From the NCBI GenBank assembly GCA_958295895.1, contig CATQHI010000001.1, positions 1 through 64,000 on the forward strand: DNA of 64,000 nt, in the 5' to 3' direction. The stretch comes from Saprospiraceae bacterium. Its GTDB lineage: Bacteria > Bacteroidota > Bacteroidia > Chitinophagales > Saprospiraceae. The position numbers were made by a program, and so were the translations under genes. Positions 24,438-33,107 of the stretch are shown here, in pieces. A model generated the notes under the pieces. It was not told the DNA's origin. It saw only the letters and a program-made list of their open reading frames with translations, and did no database searches. The stretch's first letter is position 1; each line of letters opens with the position of its first letter.

Positions 24438-27400
24438 CTAGAAGCTTAGATCGATACCAAATAGAACGGTTCTTGCTCTGGGATACGTGAACCGATCTAT
24501 TCCGAAGGTTTGAATTCCGGCCAGCGTGGACCCCGTATTGACTTCGGGGTCGAATCCAGAGTAATTCGTCAGGATGAATAGGTTTTGTCCCGTTAGAGAG
24601 AAACGGATGTCTTGGAATGTATTTCCCAGTCCAATCCTTTTAGGGCTCAAATTGTAGGCCAGCGTAGCGTTATTCAACCTTAAAAATGGGCCGTTCTCTA
24701 AATAGCGCGTGGACACGGTATTGGCGTTACTTAATTCTTCCCTAGAAAACTGCGTGGCGAAACTTGTGGTATTGTTGGATTTAGCCAGCTGTGCCCTGTT
24801 AAACAGGGTCATGGTGGTATGATTATACACCTTGTTACCCGCTACTCCATTAAAGTTAAGCCGTAGATCGAAAGACCTGTAATTCACGTTCAGATAAAGC
24901 GCGTAGACTACGTCGGGAATTGCACTGCCTACCACGGTACGGTCGTCGTCCAGTATTTCACCATCGCCATTGATATCTCTGTAGGTGTTTAAGCCGTCGT
25001 CCGCTCCGATACCAGTAAATTCAAGCATATAAAACGCTCCCAGTGACTGATTATTGATGTAGCCGTTGATGGTCGCGCCAGTCTGACCGGATCCCTGGGC
25101 CGACCCCGTAGTCAGTACTGAGTACGGGGAGTTCCTCACTTCGTTTTGGATAAGGGTAACGTTGCCACCGATATTATACGACAGCTCTTGCTGTGCGGCA
25201 CCTTGGTAATCGAGAGCTAACTCAACCCCACTGTTATGGATTTTCATGTTTGGAATATTATTCCAGTATGTCGCGGTTGGTTCAATAGGGTCTGCGGGGA
25301 CGACCTCCAGGAGTATGTTGGATGATTCCTTGTTGAAATAATCCAGGGTTCCCGTCAACCGGTAATCGAAGAGAGCAAAATCGATTCCTAGGTCTATTTG
25401 CGAGGATACTTCCCATTGCAAGTCGGGGTTTGCTAAGCGCGTATAGACGATCCCGTACGGATAACCGTCAATTCCGGTCGCTTCGGTATTTACGGGATAA
25501 GTGTTGAGACTGCCACTGCCCGCGATGAGTCTATCTTCCGAGAAACTGGCTTTAGTAATTTTGGAGGGAATTTCCTGGTTTCCCGTCTGACCCCAACTTG
25601 CCCGCAACTTCAAGTTGTTGACGAATGAATTTGCCATAAATTCTTCGTTGCTGATATTCCATCCCATCGCAAAGGAGGGGAAGTAGCCGTACTTATTGTT
25701 GTCCCCAAACTTGGAAGACCCGTCGGCACGTAGCGTTGCGGTGAGTAAGTATTTATTAGCGTATCCGTAGTTGAATCTGGTGAAGAACGACTGTAGCTGG
25801 TTCTTAAAGGCGGCCGCCCTTACCGAGGTAGGGTATACATCGGAACTCGTCTGGTCTTGATACCTTGGTTCAATGTTATTATTGGCAAAACCCTGGTAAG
25901 AAAATGTTCTCGTTTCATCCAGGAAATTCTGATAAGAGTGACCTGCCAGCAGCGTAACATTGTGAACGTTCCCATTCCAACTATACGTAAGTGTATTCTC
26001 TATAAGTTGATTGGTATTGGCGGCTATTGTACTCTCCAACGAACCGTTAGAAACATCAGATTCGTTGACGACTGACGGAAACGGATTGTATTGTTGATCT
26101 CTATTGGTGGAAGAATAGTCGACCCCAACGTTTAGCTTATAGGTTAATCCCTTTAGTACTTCAATCGATGGGGATACGGTAGCTAAAATACGGTTACTAA
26201 TGGCCTCGTCATTGAAGAGCTCGTAGCGTTTGAGCGGGTTGAGGGCATTCGTACGCAGAGGGGTCGGTTGGCCGTCCGTATATGCCGGAATTGTAGGATT
26301 AAGACTAAGCATGTCACTTATCGTCGAGTTGATGCTTGGGCGCAGATTTTCCGTGCGGGAAACCGTGAGATTATAGTCTACATTTAGTCTACCGTTGAAC
26401 GCCCTTTGGTTCATATTCAATTTTCCGGAATAGCGCGTTAGATCGCTGTTTTTCAGAATCCCTTCCTGATCCTGATAGCCGACGGACGAGAAATAAGAGA
26501 ATTTATCACTGGCTGCCCCACTCATCGAAAAGTTAAGATTAGTTGATAATCCCGTCTGAGATAATTCATCTTGCCAATTCGTATTTCCCCCGAAGTCTTC
26601 TAAAGTTCCTCCTACCGCCACGACTTGCTGGCGAAACTGGTCCGCGGTAAAAACATCTATTTTGTTGGCCAAGGAGGACACCGCGGTAGATACCGCAAGA
26701 TTCATCCGGGGTTGTCTTTGACCTTTCTTAGTCGTGATCACTACCACCCCATTGGCCGCCCTGGAACCGTACACTGCCGCGGCACTAGCATCCTTGAGCA
26801 CATCGATGCTTTGAATATCGCTTGGGTTGAGAAAATTTAGGGCGTTGGTAGCTACCCCCGTAGATGAATTATCGAGCAAAAAGCCGTCAATAACGTAGAG
26901 TGGCTGCGTTCCGGAACGCAGGCTACCTATCCCCCGGATAATCACGCCCTGGGCGGCTCCGGGTTCTCCGCTATTGGAGGTAATGGAAACGCCGGCCAGT
27001 TTACCCTGGATCAGCTCACCCGGGTTTGTCACTACCCCAGCGTTAAATTTCTTACTGTCAACGGAGGCGATGGATCCGGTAACGTCTTCTCTCTTCTGGG
27101 TGCCGTAACCGACGACCACAATTTCATTCAGCTGCGAAGCATCCGGGTCCAACTGAATTGCTATCGTCGATTGCCCATTCACGGAAACTTCCCGTGAAGC
27201 ATATCCTAAATAGCTGATTTGAAGAATAGCATCGGCATCTACGTCAATAACAAATTTTCCGTCCAAGTCCGTTACCGTTCCCTTTGCGGTACCCTTGTCC
27301 ACAACCGTTGCACCGACTAAGGGTATTCCTGACTCGTCCGTAACGGTACCTGAAATAGGTTGTATTAAGGAGGACAAAGAGGTTGGTAAGGGGTTAAGTG

Positions 27401-27527
27401 TTTCTGAATTTACCTCATTGTCCACCCCATTTGATAGTAGCGGATTGGGACTACCGCATAGTCCAGCAAGTATAATTATGTAGGCAGTGGCAAACGTGAG
27501 TTTTGTACGCCGGAATTTAGAATACAT
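24438..27527 (-). CDS. SusC/RagA-family TonB-linked outer-membrane transporter
   Basis: 1029 aa. A signal segment is followed by a carboxypeptidase-like regulatory domain (about 57-135: ISGTVTDESGIPLVGATVVD, GTVTDLDGKF), the SusC linker NEIVVVGYGTQKREDVTGSI, the plug (GVIIRGIGSLRSGTQPLYVI, DVLKDASAAAVYGSRAANGV) and a long beta-barrel ending in an aromatic residue (FGIDLSF). No N-terminal STN domain is present, so it does not signal through an anti-sigma factor. It forms the TonB-driven import channel with the SusD lid encoded downstream. Upstream are an 11-C tract and a palindrome (see those entries), so expression may be switched or regulated. Confidence 0.95.
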   Translation of the reverse strand: MYSKFRRTKLTFATAYIIILAGLCGSPNPLLSNGVDNEVNSETLNPLPTSLSSLIQPISGTVTDESGIPLVGATVVDKGTAKGTVTDLDGKFVIDVDADAILQISYLGYASREVSVNGQSTIAIQLDPDASQLNEIVVVGYGTQKREDVTGSIASVDSKKFNAGVVTNPGELIQGKLAGVSITSNSGEPGAAQGVIIRGIGSLRSGTQPLYVIDGFLLDNSSTGVATNALNFLNPSDIQSIDVLKDASAAAVYGSRAANGVVVITTKKGQRQPRMNLAVSTAVSSLANKIDVFTADQFRQQVVAVGGTLEDFGGNTNWQDELSQTGLSTNLNFSMSGAASDKFSYFSSVGYQDQEGILKNSDLTRYSGKLNMNQRAFNGRLNVDYNLTVSRTENLRPSINSTISDMLSLNPTIPAYTDGQPTPLRTNALNPLKRYELFNDEAISNRILATVSPSIEVLKGLTYKLNVGVDYSSTNRDQQYNPFPSVVNESDVSNGSLESTIAANTNQLIENTLTYSWNGNVHNVTLLAGHSYQNFLDETRTFSYQGFANNNIEPRYQDQTSSDVYPTSVRAAAFKNQLQSFFTRFNYGYANKYLLTATLRADGSSKFGDNNKYGYFPSFAMGWNISNEEFMANSFVNNLKLRASWGQTGNQEIPSKITKASFSEDRLIAGSGSLNTYPVNTEATGIDGYPYGIVYTRLANPDLQWEVSSQIDLGIDFALFDYRLTGTLDYFNKESSNILLEVVPADPIEPTATYWNNIPNMKIHNSGVELALDYQGAAQQELSYNIGGNVTLIQNEVRNSPYSVLTTGSAQGSGQTGATINGYINNQSLGAFYMLEFTGIGADDGLNTYRDINGDGEILDDDRTVVGSAIPDVVYALYLNVNYRSFDLRLNFNGVAGNKVYNHTTMTLFNRAQLAKSNNTTSFATQFSREELSNANTVSTRYLENGPFLRLNNATLAYNLSPKRIGLGNTFQDIRFSLTGQNLFILTNYSGFDPEVNTGSTLAGIQTFGIDRFTYPRARTVLFGIDLSF

Positions 27528-27566
27528 AGGATGGAGTTAGTAAGTGTTACAAAATTTCAGAAGGTG

Positions 27567-27577
27567 CCCCCCCCCCC
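27567..27577. repeat. Poly-C tract (11 C) upstream of susC
   Basis: Eleven consecutive C residues (poly-G on the coding strand of susC) lie 40-50 bp upstream of the SusC start codon. Homopolymers of this length slip during replication and can vary promoter spacing or 5'UTR structure. Whether it varies in this organism is unknown. Confidence 0.7.
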
Positions 27578-27653
27578 TCTCAGTGGCGTCCCAAAAGTAG
27601 TTTGATTGTTACAGAGCGGCATAAACGAAAGGTCATGATTCCATTAATAAAAT

Positions 27654-27669
27654 GTGAACTTACGTTCAC
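27654..27669. promoter_or_regulatory. Perfect palindrome, candidate operator upstream of susC
   Basis: GTGAACTTACGTTCAC, arms of 6 bp around TTAC, about 130 bp upstream of the SusC start in the 488-bp spacer shared with the divergent phosphatase gene. The form is typical of a dimeric regulator site; the regulator is not in view. Confidence 0.4.
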
Positions 27670-27890
27670 CGTATCAAGGCTGAGGTTAGCCCTACGTTAA
27701 AAAATATTGGTAGACCCCGTCATCTATTACGGTGCCTTCACAAAGCGTTCAGGGCCGCTTGTAACCACCTACATTAACTCCTGGAACTTACACGCTTGCC
27801 ACGTTAATTTAGCGATCTGACGGGCAGACTTCGAGCGCATAAACTTAACGGGAACTTAACCCCGTCTTCGGAACCGTTTCTTTAGCCGGA

Positions 27891-27907
27891 TTTACCTTGC
27901 CGGTAAA
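27891..27907. promoter_or_regulatory. TTTACC/GGTAAA inverted repeat in the divergent spacer
   Basis: TTTACC, five bases, GGTAAA, about 110 bp upstream of the phosphatase fusion gene start. It is a second candidate operator or hairpin between divergent transcripts; its role is unknown. Confidence 0.3.
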
Positions 27908-27998
27908 TGGCATCGGTCGACTTAGCCGCTTCAGCCTAAATCGGCTTGGCTCATGTACCAATGCTACTATCTAAAGGGAGCAGTATTAATTGAATATG

Positions 27999-28005
27999 TA
28001 ATTTG
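27999..28005 (+). promoter_or_regulatory. -7 promoter element (TAnnTTTG)
   Basis: TAATTTG fits the Bacteroidetes -7 consensus TAnnTTTG. Transcription would begin a few bases before the ATG at 28016, giving a very short leader. No clear -33 TTG was found at the usual distance, so confidence is moderate. Confidence 0.4.
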
Positions 28006-28015
28006 ACAAAGTCCT

Positions 28016-29785
28016 ATGAATAAACTAACGGTCTGGTTTGGTTTTTGGCTACTTCTTCGAGTGACTCCTTCGGTAATGGGCCAGCAACCATACCGGGTGC
28101 ATTCCCACAATGATTACTTGCAAAACGTCCCGTTTTGGTATGCCTACAGCGGAGGTGTCTCCTCCATTGAAGTCGATCTGTATTTGAAAAATGACACCCT
28201 GTACGTGACTCATTCAAAAAATGAGATCAGGTCCGACAAAACCTTTCTCAACACCTACCTAGACCAGCTCGATCTCTTGGCACAGGAGGGAAGGCTATCG
28301 CCGATACAGCTACTCATCGATGTAAAATCAGCGGCCTACGAAACGTTGGACCGAATAGTAGCTGCGCTAGAAGATTATCCGCTCCTGGTAACCGAAGGGA
28401 AGGTGTCATTTGTCATTTCCGGCAATCGCCCGCAGGCCAGTGACTACTCCGCCTTTCCGGCCTTCATCTACTTTGATCACCAAAGCCTAAGCGACCTGGA
28501 TGAGCTGGATATTACCAAAGTAGCCATGATCAGCCAGGATTTTACCGCTTACTCCCGCTGGAATGGCTACGGAAGAATGACGGCTACTGACTTAGCCAAG
28601 GTGAAGTCTGCCCTACAAAAAGGCCACAAGACGGGGAAGCCTTTTCGCTTCTGGGCTACTCCCGATACGAAGACGGCCTGGGCCTGTTTTGCTCACCTTG
28701 GCGTAGACTACATTAACACGGACAAGCCTGCCGCAGCACGTGTCTTCCTCGATCAGTTAGCGGATAATACTTATACGGCACCTGGAAAAATCATGCCCTA
28801 CATACCACAGAACGCAGTCAACGCGACTGAAAAACCCCGAAATATCATTTTGATGATCGGTGACGGAAACGGTCTCGCACAAATATCCGCGGCCAGGATT
28901 GCCAATCAGGGGGAACTTTCGCTAACTGCGATCAAAAATATAGGTCTAGTGAATACGTCATCGGCCGACGACCAAATAACCGATTCCGCCGCGGGAGCAA
29001 CTGCCATGGCTACTGGGGTGAAAACAAATAATCGAGCGATCGGTGTAGACCCCAACGGCCAATCAGTACGGAGCATAATCGAAATTCTCAGCGAAAAAGG
29101 CTACAATACGGGCATAATCACTACAGATGCTATCGACGGCGCGACGACCGCTGCTTTCTACGCCCATACCACTGAACGGGATGATTCTGACGGCATTATC
29201 CATGATTTGGTACAGAGCCCACTCACCTTCTTCATTGCGGGCGGTGAGGCTAAAGAGTCCGCCATACGGAAAACATTTGTATCCACAACCCTCGATCAAT
29301 TTCACAGCCTGGAATACCCAAAGGCCGTCTACAACGGAGCGAATAAAATGCCCACGATGGAAGACGGTAGGGGAGACTTCTTGCCGATGAGCGTACGCAG
29401 GGCCCTAACTATCTTGGGTGAGCAAGAAGCGCCATTTTTTTTGCTGGTGGAAGGTGCTCAAATCGATAATGGCGGGCATGCCAATAGTATATCTACCATT
29501 ATCACCGAGATGATGGATTTTGACCAGGCAGTCGGTCAATCACTAGGGTTTGCTGATATCGAAGGTGAGACTTTGGTGATAATCACCGCCGACCATGAGA
29601 CCGGAGGCTTGGGCATCGCGGGAGGCAATAATAAGGGAGAGGTAAGAGCGGATTTTTTAAGCGTAGACCACTCCGGTATTTTAGTGCCCCTATTCGCCTA
29701 TGGACCGCAGGCAGATAAGTTTACCGGAGTGTTCGATAACACTGAGGTTTTTCACAAGATAATAGCTGTCTTAGGGGCGGAGTAA
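28016..29785 (+). CDS. Secreted fusion: PLC/GDPD-like phosphodiesterase + alkaline phosphatase
   Basis: 589 aa with a signal peptide (residues 1-22, ending SVMGQQ). Residues about 24-260 are a PLC/glycerophosphodiester-phosphodiesterase-like TIM barrel: RVHSHNDYLQNVPFWYAY, SSIEVDLYLKNDTLYVTHSK, LLIDVKSAA. Residues about 275-589 are an alkaline phosphatase: IILMIGDGNGLAQ (family DGMG), the nucleophile box DSAAGATAMATG (Ser in DSA), and the metal motif IITADHETGGLGIAGG. One chain could thus split a phosphodiester and release inorganic phosphate outside the cell or in the periplasm. It is divergent from the SusCD pair. The two domains are clear; the coupled pathway is inferred. Confidence 0.9.
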   Translation: MNKLTVWFGFWLLLRVTPSVMGQQPYRVHSHNDYLQNVPFWYAYSGGVSSIEVDLYLKNDTLYVTHSKNEIRSDKTFLNTYLDQLDLLAQEGRLSPIQLLIDVKSAAYETLDRIVAALEDYPLLVTEGKVSFVISGNRPQASDYSAFPAFIYFDHQSLSDLDELDITKVAMISQDFTAYSRWNGYGRMTATDLAKVKSALQKGHKTGKPFRFWATPDTKTAWACFAHLGVDYINTDKPAAARVFLDQLADNTYTAPGKIMPYIPQNAVNATEKPRNIILMIGDGNGLAQISAARIANQGELSLTAIKNIGLVNTSSADDQITDSAAGATAMATGVKTNNRAIGVDPNGQSVRSIIEILSEKGYNTGIITTDAIDGATTAAFYAHTTERDDSDGIIHDLVQSPLTFFIAGGEAKESAIRKTFVSTTLDQFHSLEYPKAVYNGANKMPTMEDGRGDFLPMSVRRALTILGEQEAPFFLLVEGAQIDNGGHANSISTIITEMMDFDQAVGQSLGFADIEGETLVIITADHETGGLGIAGGNNKGEVRADFLSVDHSGILVPLFAYGPQADKFTGVFDNTEVFHKIIAVLGAE

Positions 29786-29827
29786 AGAGGTAAGCTGTCA
29801 AATTACACTTGGTGTGCACCGGTAATT

Positions 29828-29975
29828 ATGGGCGGAATTATGTACACCCGCATCCTTTCACTGCTCTTTCTAAACCTCTCCTGCACCTGCGTCCGCGCCC
29901 AAACGAAGGACACGAGAACTAAGAACATCATCATCCCTAGGGACGGTATGCGCTGACAGCAACTACTGATAGTGC
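29828..29975 (+). pseudogene. Alkaline phosphatase 5' relic
   Basis: An ATG (29828 or 29840) opens a signal-peptide-like stretch (ILSLLFLNLSCTCVRAQ), then TKNIIIPRDGMR, a stop, and QQLLIVP in the same frame. Alkaline phosphatases start their mature domain with NIIxMIGDGMGxxQ, so this reads as a mutated copy. Nothing more of the gene is recognisable in the rest of the 450-bp spacer (29786-30239). Confidence 0.45.
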
Positions 29976-30239
29976 CGTAGACTCAATTCACGAACGACGT
30001 TTACCCCTTTAGGGACTGTGCGAACCGGGGTTTAGGGGCAGCCCTCGGGTACCCGCACTCCTTAGGTGTCGGAGTCCGACATTTGCCCATTGGAAATGCG
30101 TGGTTAATTCAGTGGTCAAGTACTTCGCTTGATCACCCATCCGAGTGAAGTTTGGGTTAAGCTTTCGTCGATCCGAAAATGCGCTTGATAAACGAGCTAG
30201 GTTTGCAGCGCTTGATCTACCGCACTAGACTACCCTCCT

Positions 30240-31352
30240 ATGAAACCGCTTTACCTGGGCTTGACAATCACTTTACTGCTTTTTGGAAGGCTCGCGTGCG
30301 GGCAGCGGGAGGGAGGCTTACGCCTCAATCAGCTCCAGGCCGTGGCCACCCACAACAGCTATAAACTGGCGGTGGATGCTGGCGTGATGGCCCAGTTAAT
30401 GATCCTGGACACTAATCAGGCCCGCGCACTCGACTACGCTCATCCACCGTTGCGCGAACAGTTGGATCTGGGTGTACTGGGGCTGGAGATCGACCTGTTG
30501 TTCGACCCCGAGGGAGGACGCTATGCCGAACCCTACGGACTGAAGATGCAACGCAGTGCCGGCGAGCAACCTACCGAACTGGACCGCGCCGTCATGGACC
30601 GGCCGGGCTTCAAGGTGCTGCATGTACAGGACATCGACTATCGATCCAGTTGCGCCACCTTCATGCACTGCCTAAAGGAGTTGAGCGAATGGTCGGGTGC
30701 ACATCCGCGACACCTGCCGATTATGGTGTCCATCAACGCTAAGGAGGGGGGTATCGACCGGCCAGGCTTCGTTGAGGCACTGCCCTTCACCGATACGGCT
30801 TTCGCGGCGCTTGACGGAGAAATCTTGTCGGTGTTTCCACCCGAGCAGCTACTGCGGCCGGAAGAAATAAGAGACACCTTTGCGACTCTGCGGGACGCCG
30901 TTCGGGCGGGCAACTGGCCGGAGGTCGAGGGCCTGCGCGGCAGGTTTTTTTTCGTGCTCGACGGAGGCACGGAGCAGACGGCTGTCTATACCAGCGGGCA
31001 TCCCTCCCTGAATGGGCGGGTGATGTTTGTGGCGACCGACCCGGTGGCGGACGAGGCGGCAATCCTGTTCATGAACGATCCCGTGGGTAAGGAGGACGAA
31101 ATCGAGCAGCGGGTACAGGAAGGTTATCTCGTCCGTACGCGGGCCGATGCCGGTACGGTGGAGGCGCGGTTGGCTGATTACGGCCGGTTACGGTCGGCCA
31201 TTGGCTCGGGCGCTCACTACATCAGCACCGACTATGAACGTGCGGACCCCCGCTTCGGGAACGACTACGAAGTACGGTTACCGCAGGGGCGTATGGTACG
31301 CTGTAATCCAGTTACCGGTGGTGAGGTCTGCACGGACCCAGCCATTGACTAA
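30240..31352 (+). CDS. Secreted phosphatidylinositol phospholipase C (C1)-like protein
   Basis: 370 aa with a signal peptide (LTITLLLFGRLACGQ). It matches the calcium-dependent PI-PLC C1 type: the first catalytic His in ATHNSYKLAVD (about 38), the acidic pair in GVLGLEIDLLFDPEGG (about 85), then FKVLHVQDIDYRSSC (about 124) with the second His. The barrel continues through LPIMVSINAKEGG and RFFFVLDGG. Near the end AHYISTDYERADPRF is typical of the family's last strand. It should cleave glycerophospholipid headgroups or other phosphodiesters outside the cell. The purple-acid-phosphatase-like gene follows 11 nt downstream, so the two probably form an operon. Confidence 0.85.
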   Translation: MKPLYLGLTITLLLFGRLACGQREGGLRLNQLQAVATHNSYKLAVDAGVMAQLMILDTNQARALDYAHPPLREQLDLGVLGLEIDLLFDPEGGRYAEPYGLKMQRSAGEQPTELDRAVMDRPGFKVLHVQDIDYRSSCATFMHCLKELSEWSGAHPRHLPIMVSINAKEGGIDRPGFVEALPFTDTAFAALDGEILSVFPPEQLLRPEEIRDTFATLRDAVRAGNWPEVEGLRGRFFFVLDGGTEQTAVYTSGHPSLNGRVMFVATDPVADEAAILFMNDPVGKEDEIEQRVQEGYLVRTRADAGTVEARLADYGRLRSAIGSGAHYISTDYERADPRFGNDYEVRLPQGRMVRCNPVTGGEVCTDPAID

Positions 31353-31363
31353 ACAACAGACGC

Positions 31364-32563
31364 GTGTACACGGCTAAACTTAGTTTATGTCTATTGATCG
31401 TTGCCGCCGCACTGGGCTGTCGTAGTAGCGCAAGCCGGGGCGGGGTCGCGGGTCCGACGCTAGTTAGGTATCCCTATCTCCAGCTAGCCCTGGCGGATAG
31501 CACTACTGTGCTCTGGCGTACCGAGCGTGGGGAGCTGGCCAGCGTAGATTACCGGGAGCGGGGCAGCAGTGGCGAGTGGCGGCGCACGGTCGGTGTGGTG
31601 CGGCCGACTAACACCGGCCTGGTAGAAAATGAAGTTGTTTTACGTAACCTCCGTCCAAAGACTGTTTACGAGTACCGCATCCTGACCGACGGCAGACGCC
31701 TTACGAACCGGGTATTCAGATTTCTCAGTCCGGTCGCAGTTACGGACACAACCTTTGAGTTTTACGCCGTAGGCGACATCGGCGAGCCGGTAGAACTAGA
31801 GGGGGAGCCGGCCTGGCTGGACCGGGCCATTATCGGCTCCAAACGACCGTACAGCTTCGGACTTTTACTGGGCGACATAGTTTACCCCGAGGGTAGGAGC
31901 GCGGTATACGATGAGCGGTTGTTCCGCCACTTTACCGGTAGCTTTCCGGCCGTTCCGGTCTTTCCGGTGCTGGGCAACCACGACTGGTTTGACCCCCAGG
32001 ATAACTACGAGCGAGAGTGGAAACTACCGGGCAACGAGCACTACTATAATTTCCGCTCCGGTAACGTCCGATTTTTCGCCCTGGATAGCGGTCCGAACGG
32101 CGAAGTTTACGACTACGACCGCCAGGTAGCCTGGCTGCGGGAGGGGCTGGCGAAAACGGAGTTAGGCGTCGACTGGACAGTCGTTTATCTGCATCACAAC
32201 GGTAAAAGTTGTACCTACAAGCAGGACTACGCCGGGGTTGTTTCGCTGTACCCCATCTTTGCGGAATACGGCGTGGATTTGGTGCTCAACGGTCACGCCC
32301 ATACCTATGAGCGCCTACGGCCGATGCAGGAGTATGGCGGCTTCACGAGCATCACCATCGGTAGCGGTGGTAAGCTGCGCGGTATGGCCGGTGACCCAAC
32401 GCCTTTCGTGCCGGACGCAACGCACTGCCGCCACCCGGACTTGGTTGCCAAGTCGGTACACGACTGGGTCTATTTGGGCCTGTGGGTAGATGGCCGGAAG
32501 CTGCACGGTACGGCCTACCGCACGCGGGACGGGGCGGTGGTAGATGAGTTTGTATTGGATTGA
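31364..32563 (+). CDS. Purple acid phosphatase-like metallophosphoesterase lipoprotein
   Basis: 399 aa from GTG 31364 with a lipobox (LIVAAALGC). Residues about 30-115 are an N-terminal fibronectin-like PAP domain (PYLQLALADSTTVLWRT...). The catalytic domain has all five blocks: AVGDIGE, LLGDIVYPEG, VLGNHDWFD, VVYLHHNGKS and LNGHAHTYER. These residues bind the two-metal centre and identify phosphomonoesterases or phosphodiesterases of the PAP group. With the PLC-like gene just upstream and the phosphatase fusion beyond it, it would release phosphate at the cell surface. A large inverted repeat begins 5 nt after the stop. Confidence 0.9.
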   Translation: MYTAKLSLCLLIVAAALGCRSSASRGGVAGPTLVRYPYLQLALADSTTVLWRTERGELASVDYRERGSSGEWRRTVGVVRPTNTGLVENEVVLRNLRPKTVYEYRILTDGRRLTNRVFRFLSPVAVTDTTFEFYAVGDIGEPVELEGEPAWLDRAIIGSKRPYSFGLLLGDIVYPEGRSAVYDERLFRHFTGSFPAVPVFPVLGNHDWFDPQDNYEREWKLPGNEHYYNFRSGNVRFFALDSGPNGEVYDYDRQVAWLREGLAKTELGVDWTVVYLHHNGKSCTYKQDYAGVVSLYPIFAEYGVDLVLNGHAHTYERLRPMQEYGGFTSITIGSGGKLRGMAGDPTPFVPDATHCRHPDLVAKSVHDWVYLGLWVDGRKLHGTAYRTRDGAVVDEFVLD

Positions 32564-32567
32564 GTGT

Positions 32568-32656
32568 GAGTCGTCCGGCTCTAGGTTGACACACAAATCG
32601 TGTCAGCTATCCGCCGGATAGTATTTACTAACTGTCAAGCTGGAGCCGGACGACTC
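32568..32656. repeat. Large inverted repeat (24-bp arms, 41-nt spacer)
   Basis: Arms at 32568-32591 (GAGTCGTCCGGCTC...) and 32633-32656 match at 22 of 24 positions. The spacer holds another palindrome (CTATCCGCCGGATAG). The structure begins just after the phosphatase stop and is followed at 32661 by a copy of the GC-rich repeat. It could act as an RNA hairpin ending the operon, though no T tract follows, or be a small non-autonomous element. Confidence 0.65.
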
Positions 32657-33056
32657 AACTCCGCACCCGCGTCCCCGCCCCCATCCCACACCCACCTACT
32701 CCCCAAAAGCCCCACCACACTCCCCGGCACCTCCACCCCTCGCACCCCACTCTCATCCGTCACCGGCGCGCCGTAGCCGGTCACGTAGGGCACCACCCCC
32801 GCCCAGATCGGCAACGCATAATCCGCCGCATTATCGCTGGGGCAACCGGTGCGGACCTTCGCCGAGGCGGCCGTAAACGCAAAGGACAGCACCCCGGTCA
32901 CCGCCGCCTTCTGCGCGTGACCTCGGTGCAGTGGCCGAAGGCGACCACGGAGCGGTAGTTGACGCTGTGGTGGAAGGGCTGCCCGTCCAGGTGAAAGCCG
33001 ACCTGGGCCACGAAGCCGGCGTCGCGGATGCGGTGGACGGTTGCTTGTGCAGGCAA
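32635..33056 (-). pseudogene. Decayed pyridoxamine-5'-phosphate-oxidase-like (FMN split barrel) gene
   Basis: Reading leftwards, fragments match the PNPOx-like family found beside MocR regulators: RIRDAGFVAQVGFHLDGQPF, directly joined to HHSVNYRSVVAFGHCTEV, then in another frame SAKVRTGCPSDNAADYALPI and WAGVVPYVTGYGAPV. Between the first two pieces about 60 residues of the barrel are missing, and there is a later frameshift. The tail runs into the inverted repeat and a GC-rich repeat. The gene is clearly dead. Its divergent MocR partner at 33108 is also broken. Confidence 0.75.
32661..32682. repeat. GC-rich dispersed repeat (forward)
   Basis: CCGCACCCGCGTCCCCGCCC, followed by CC. Consensus is CCGCACCYGCGKYCCCGCCC. 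Other copies are at 36282, 42890, 51283 and 52779 (same strand) and at 40746 and 54425 (opposite strand). Confidence 0.7.
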
Positions 33057-33107
33057 AGATGGGGAGCTACCGGATCACCCCGGTGGTCCGGTTACCACCT
33101 TCGAGCG

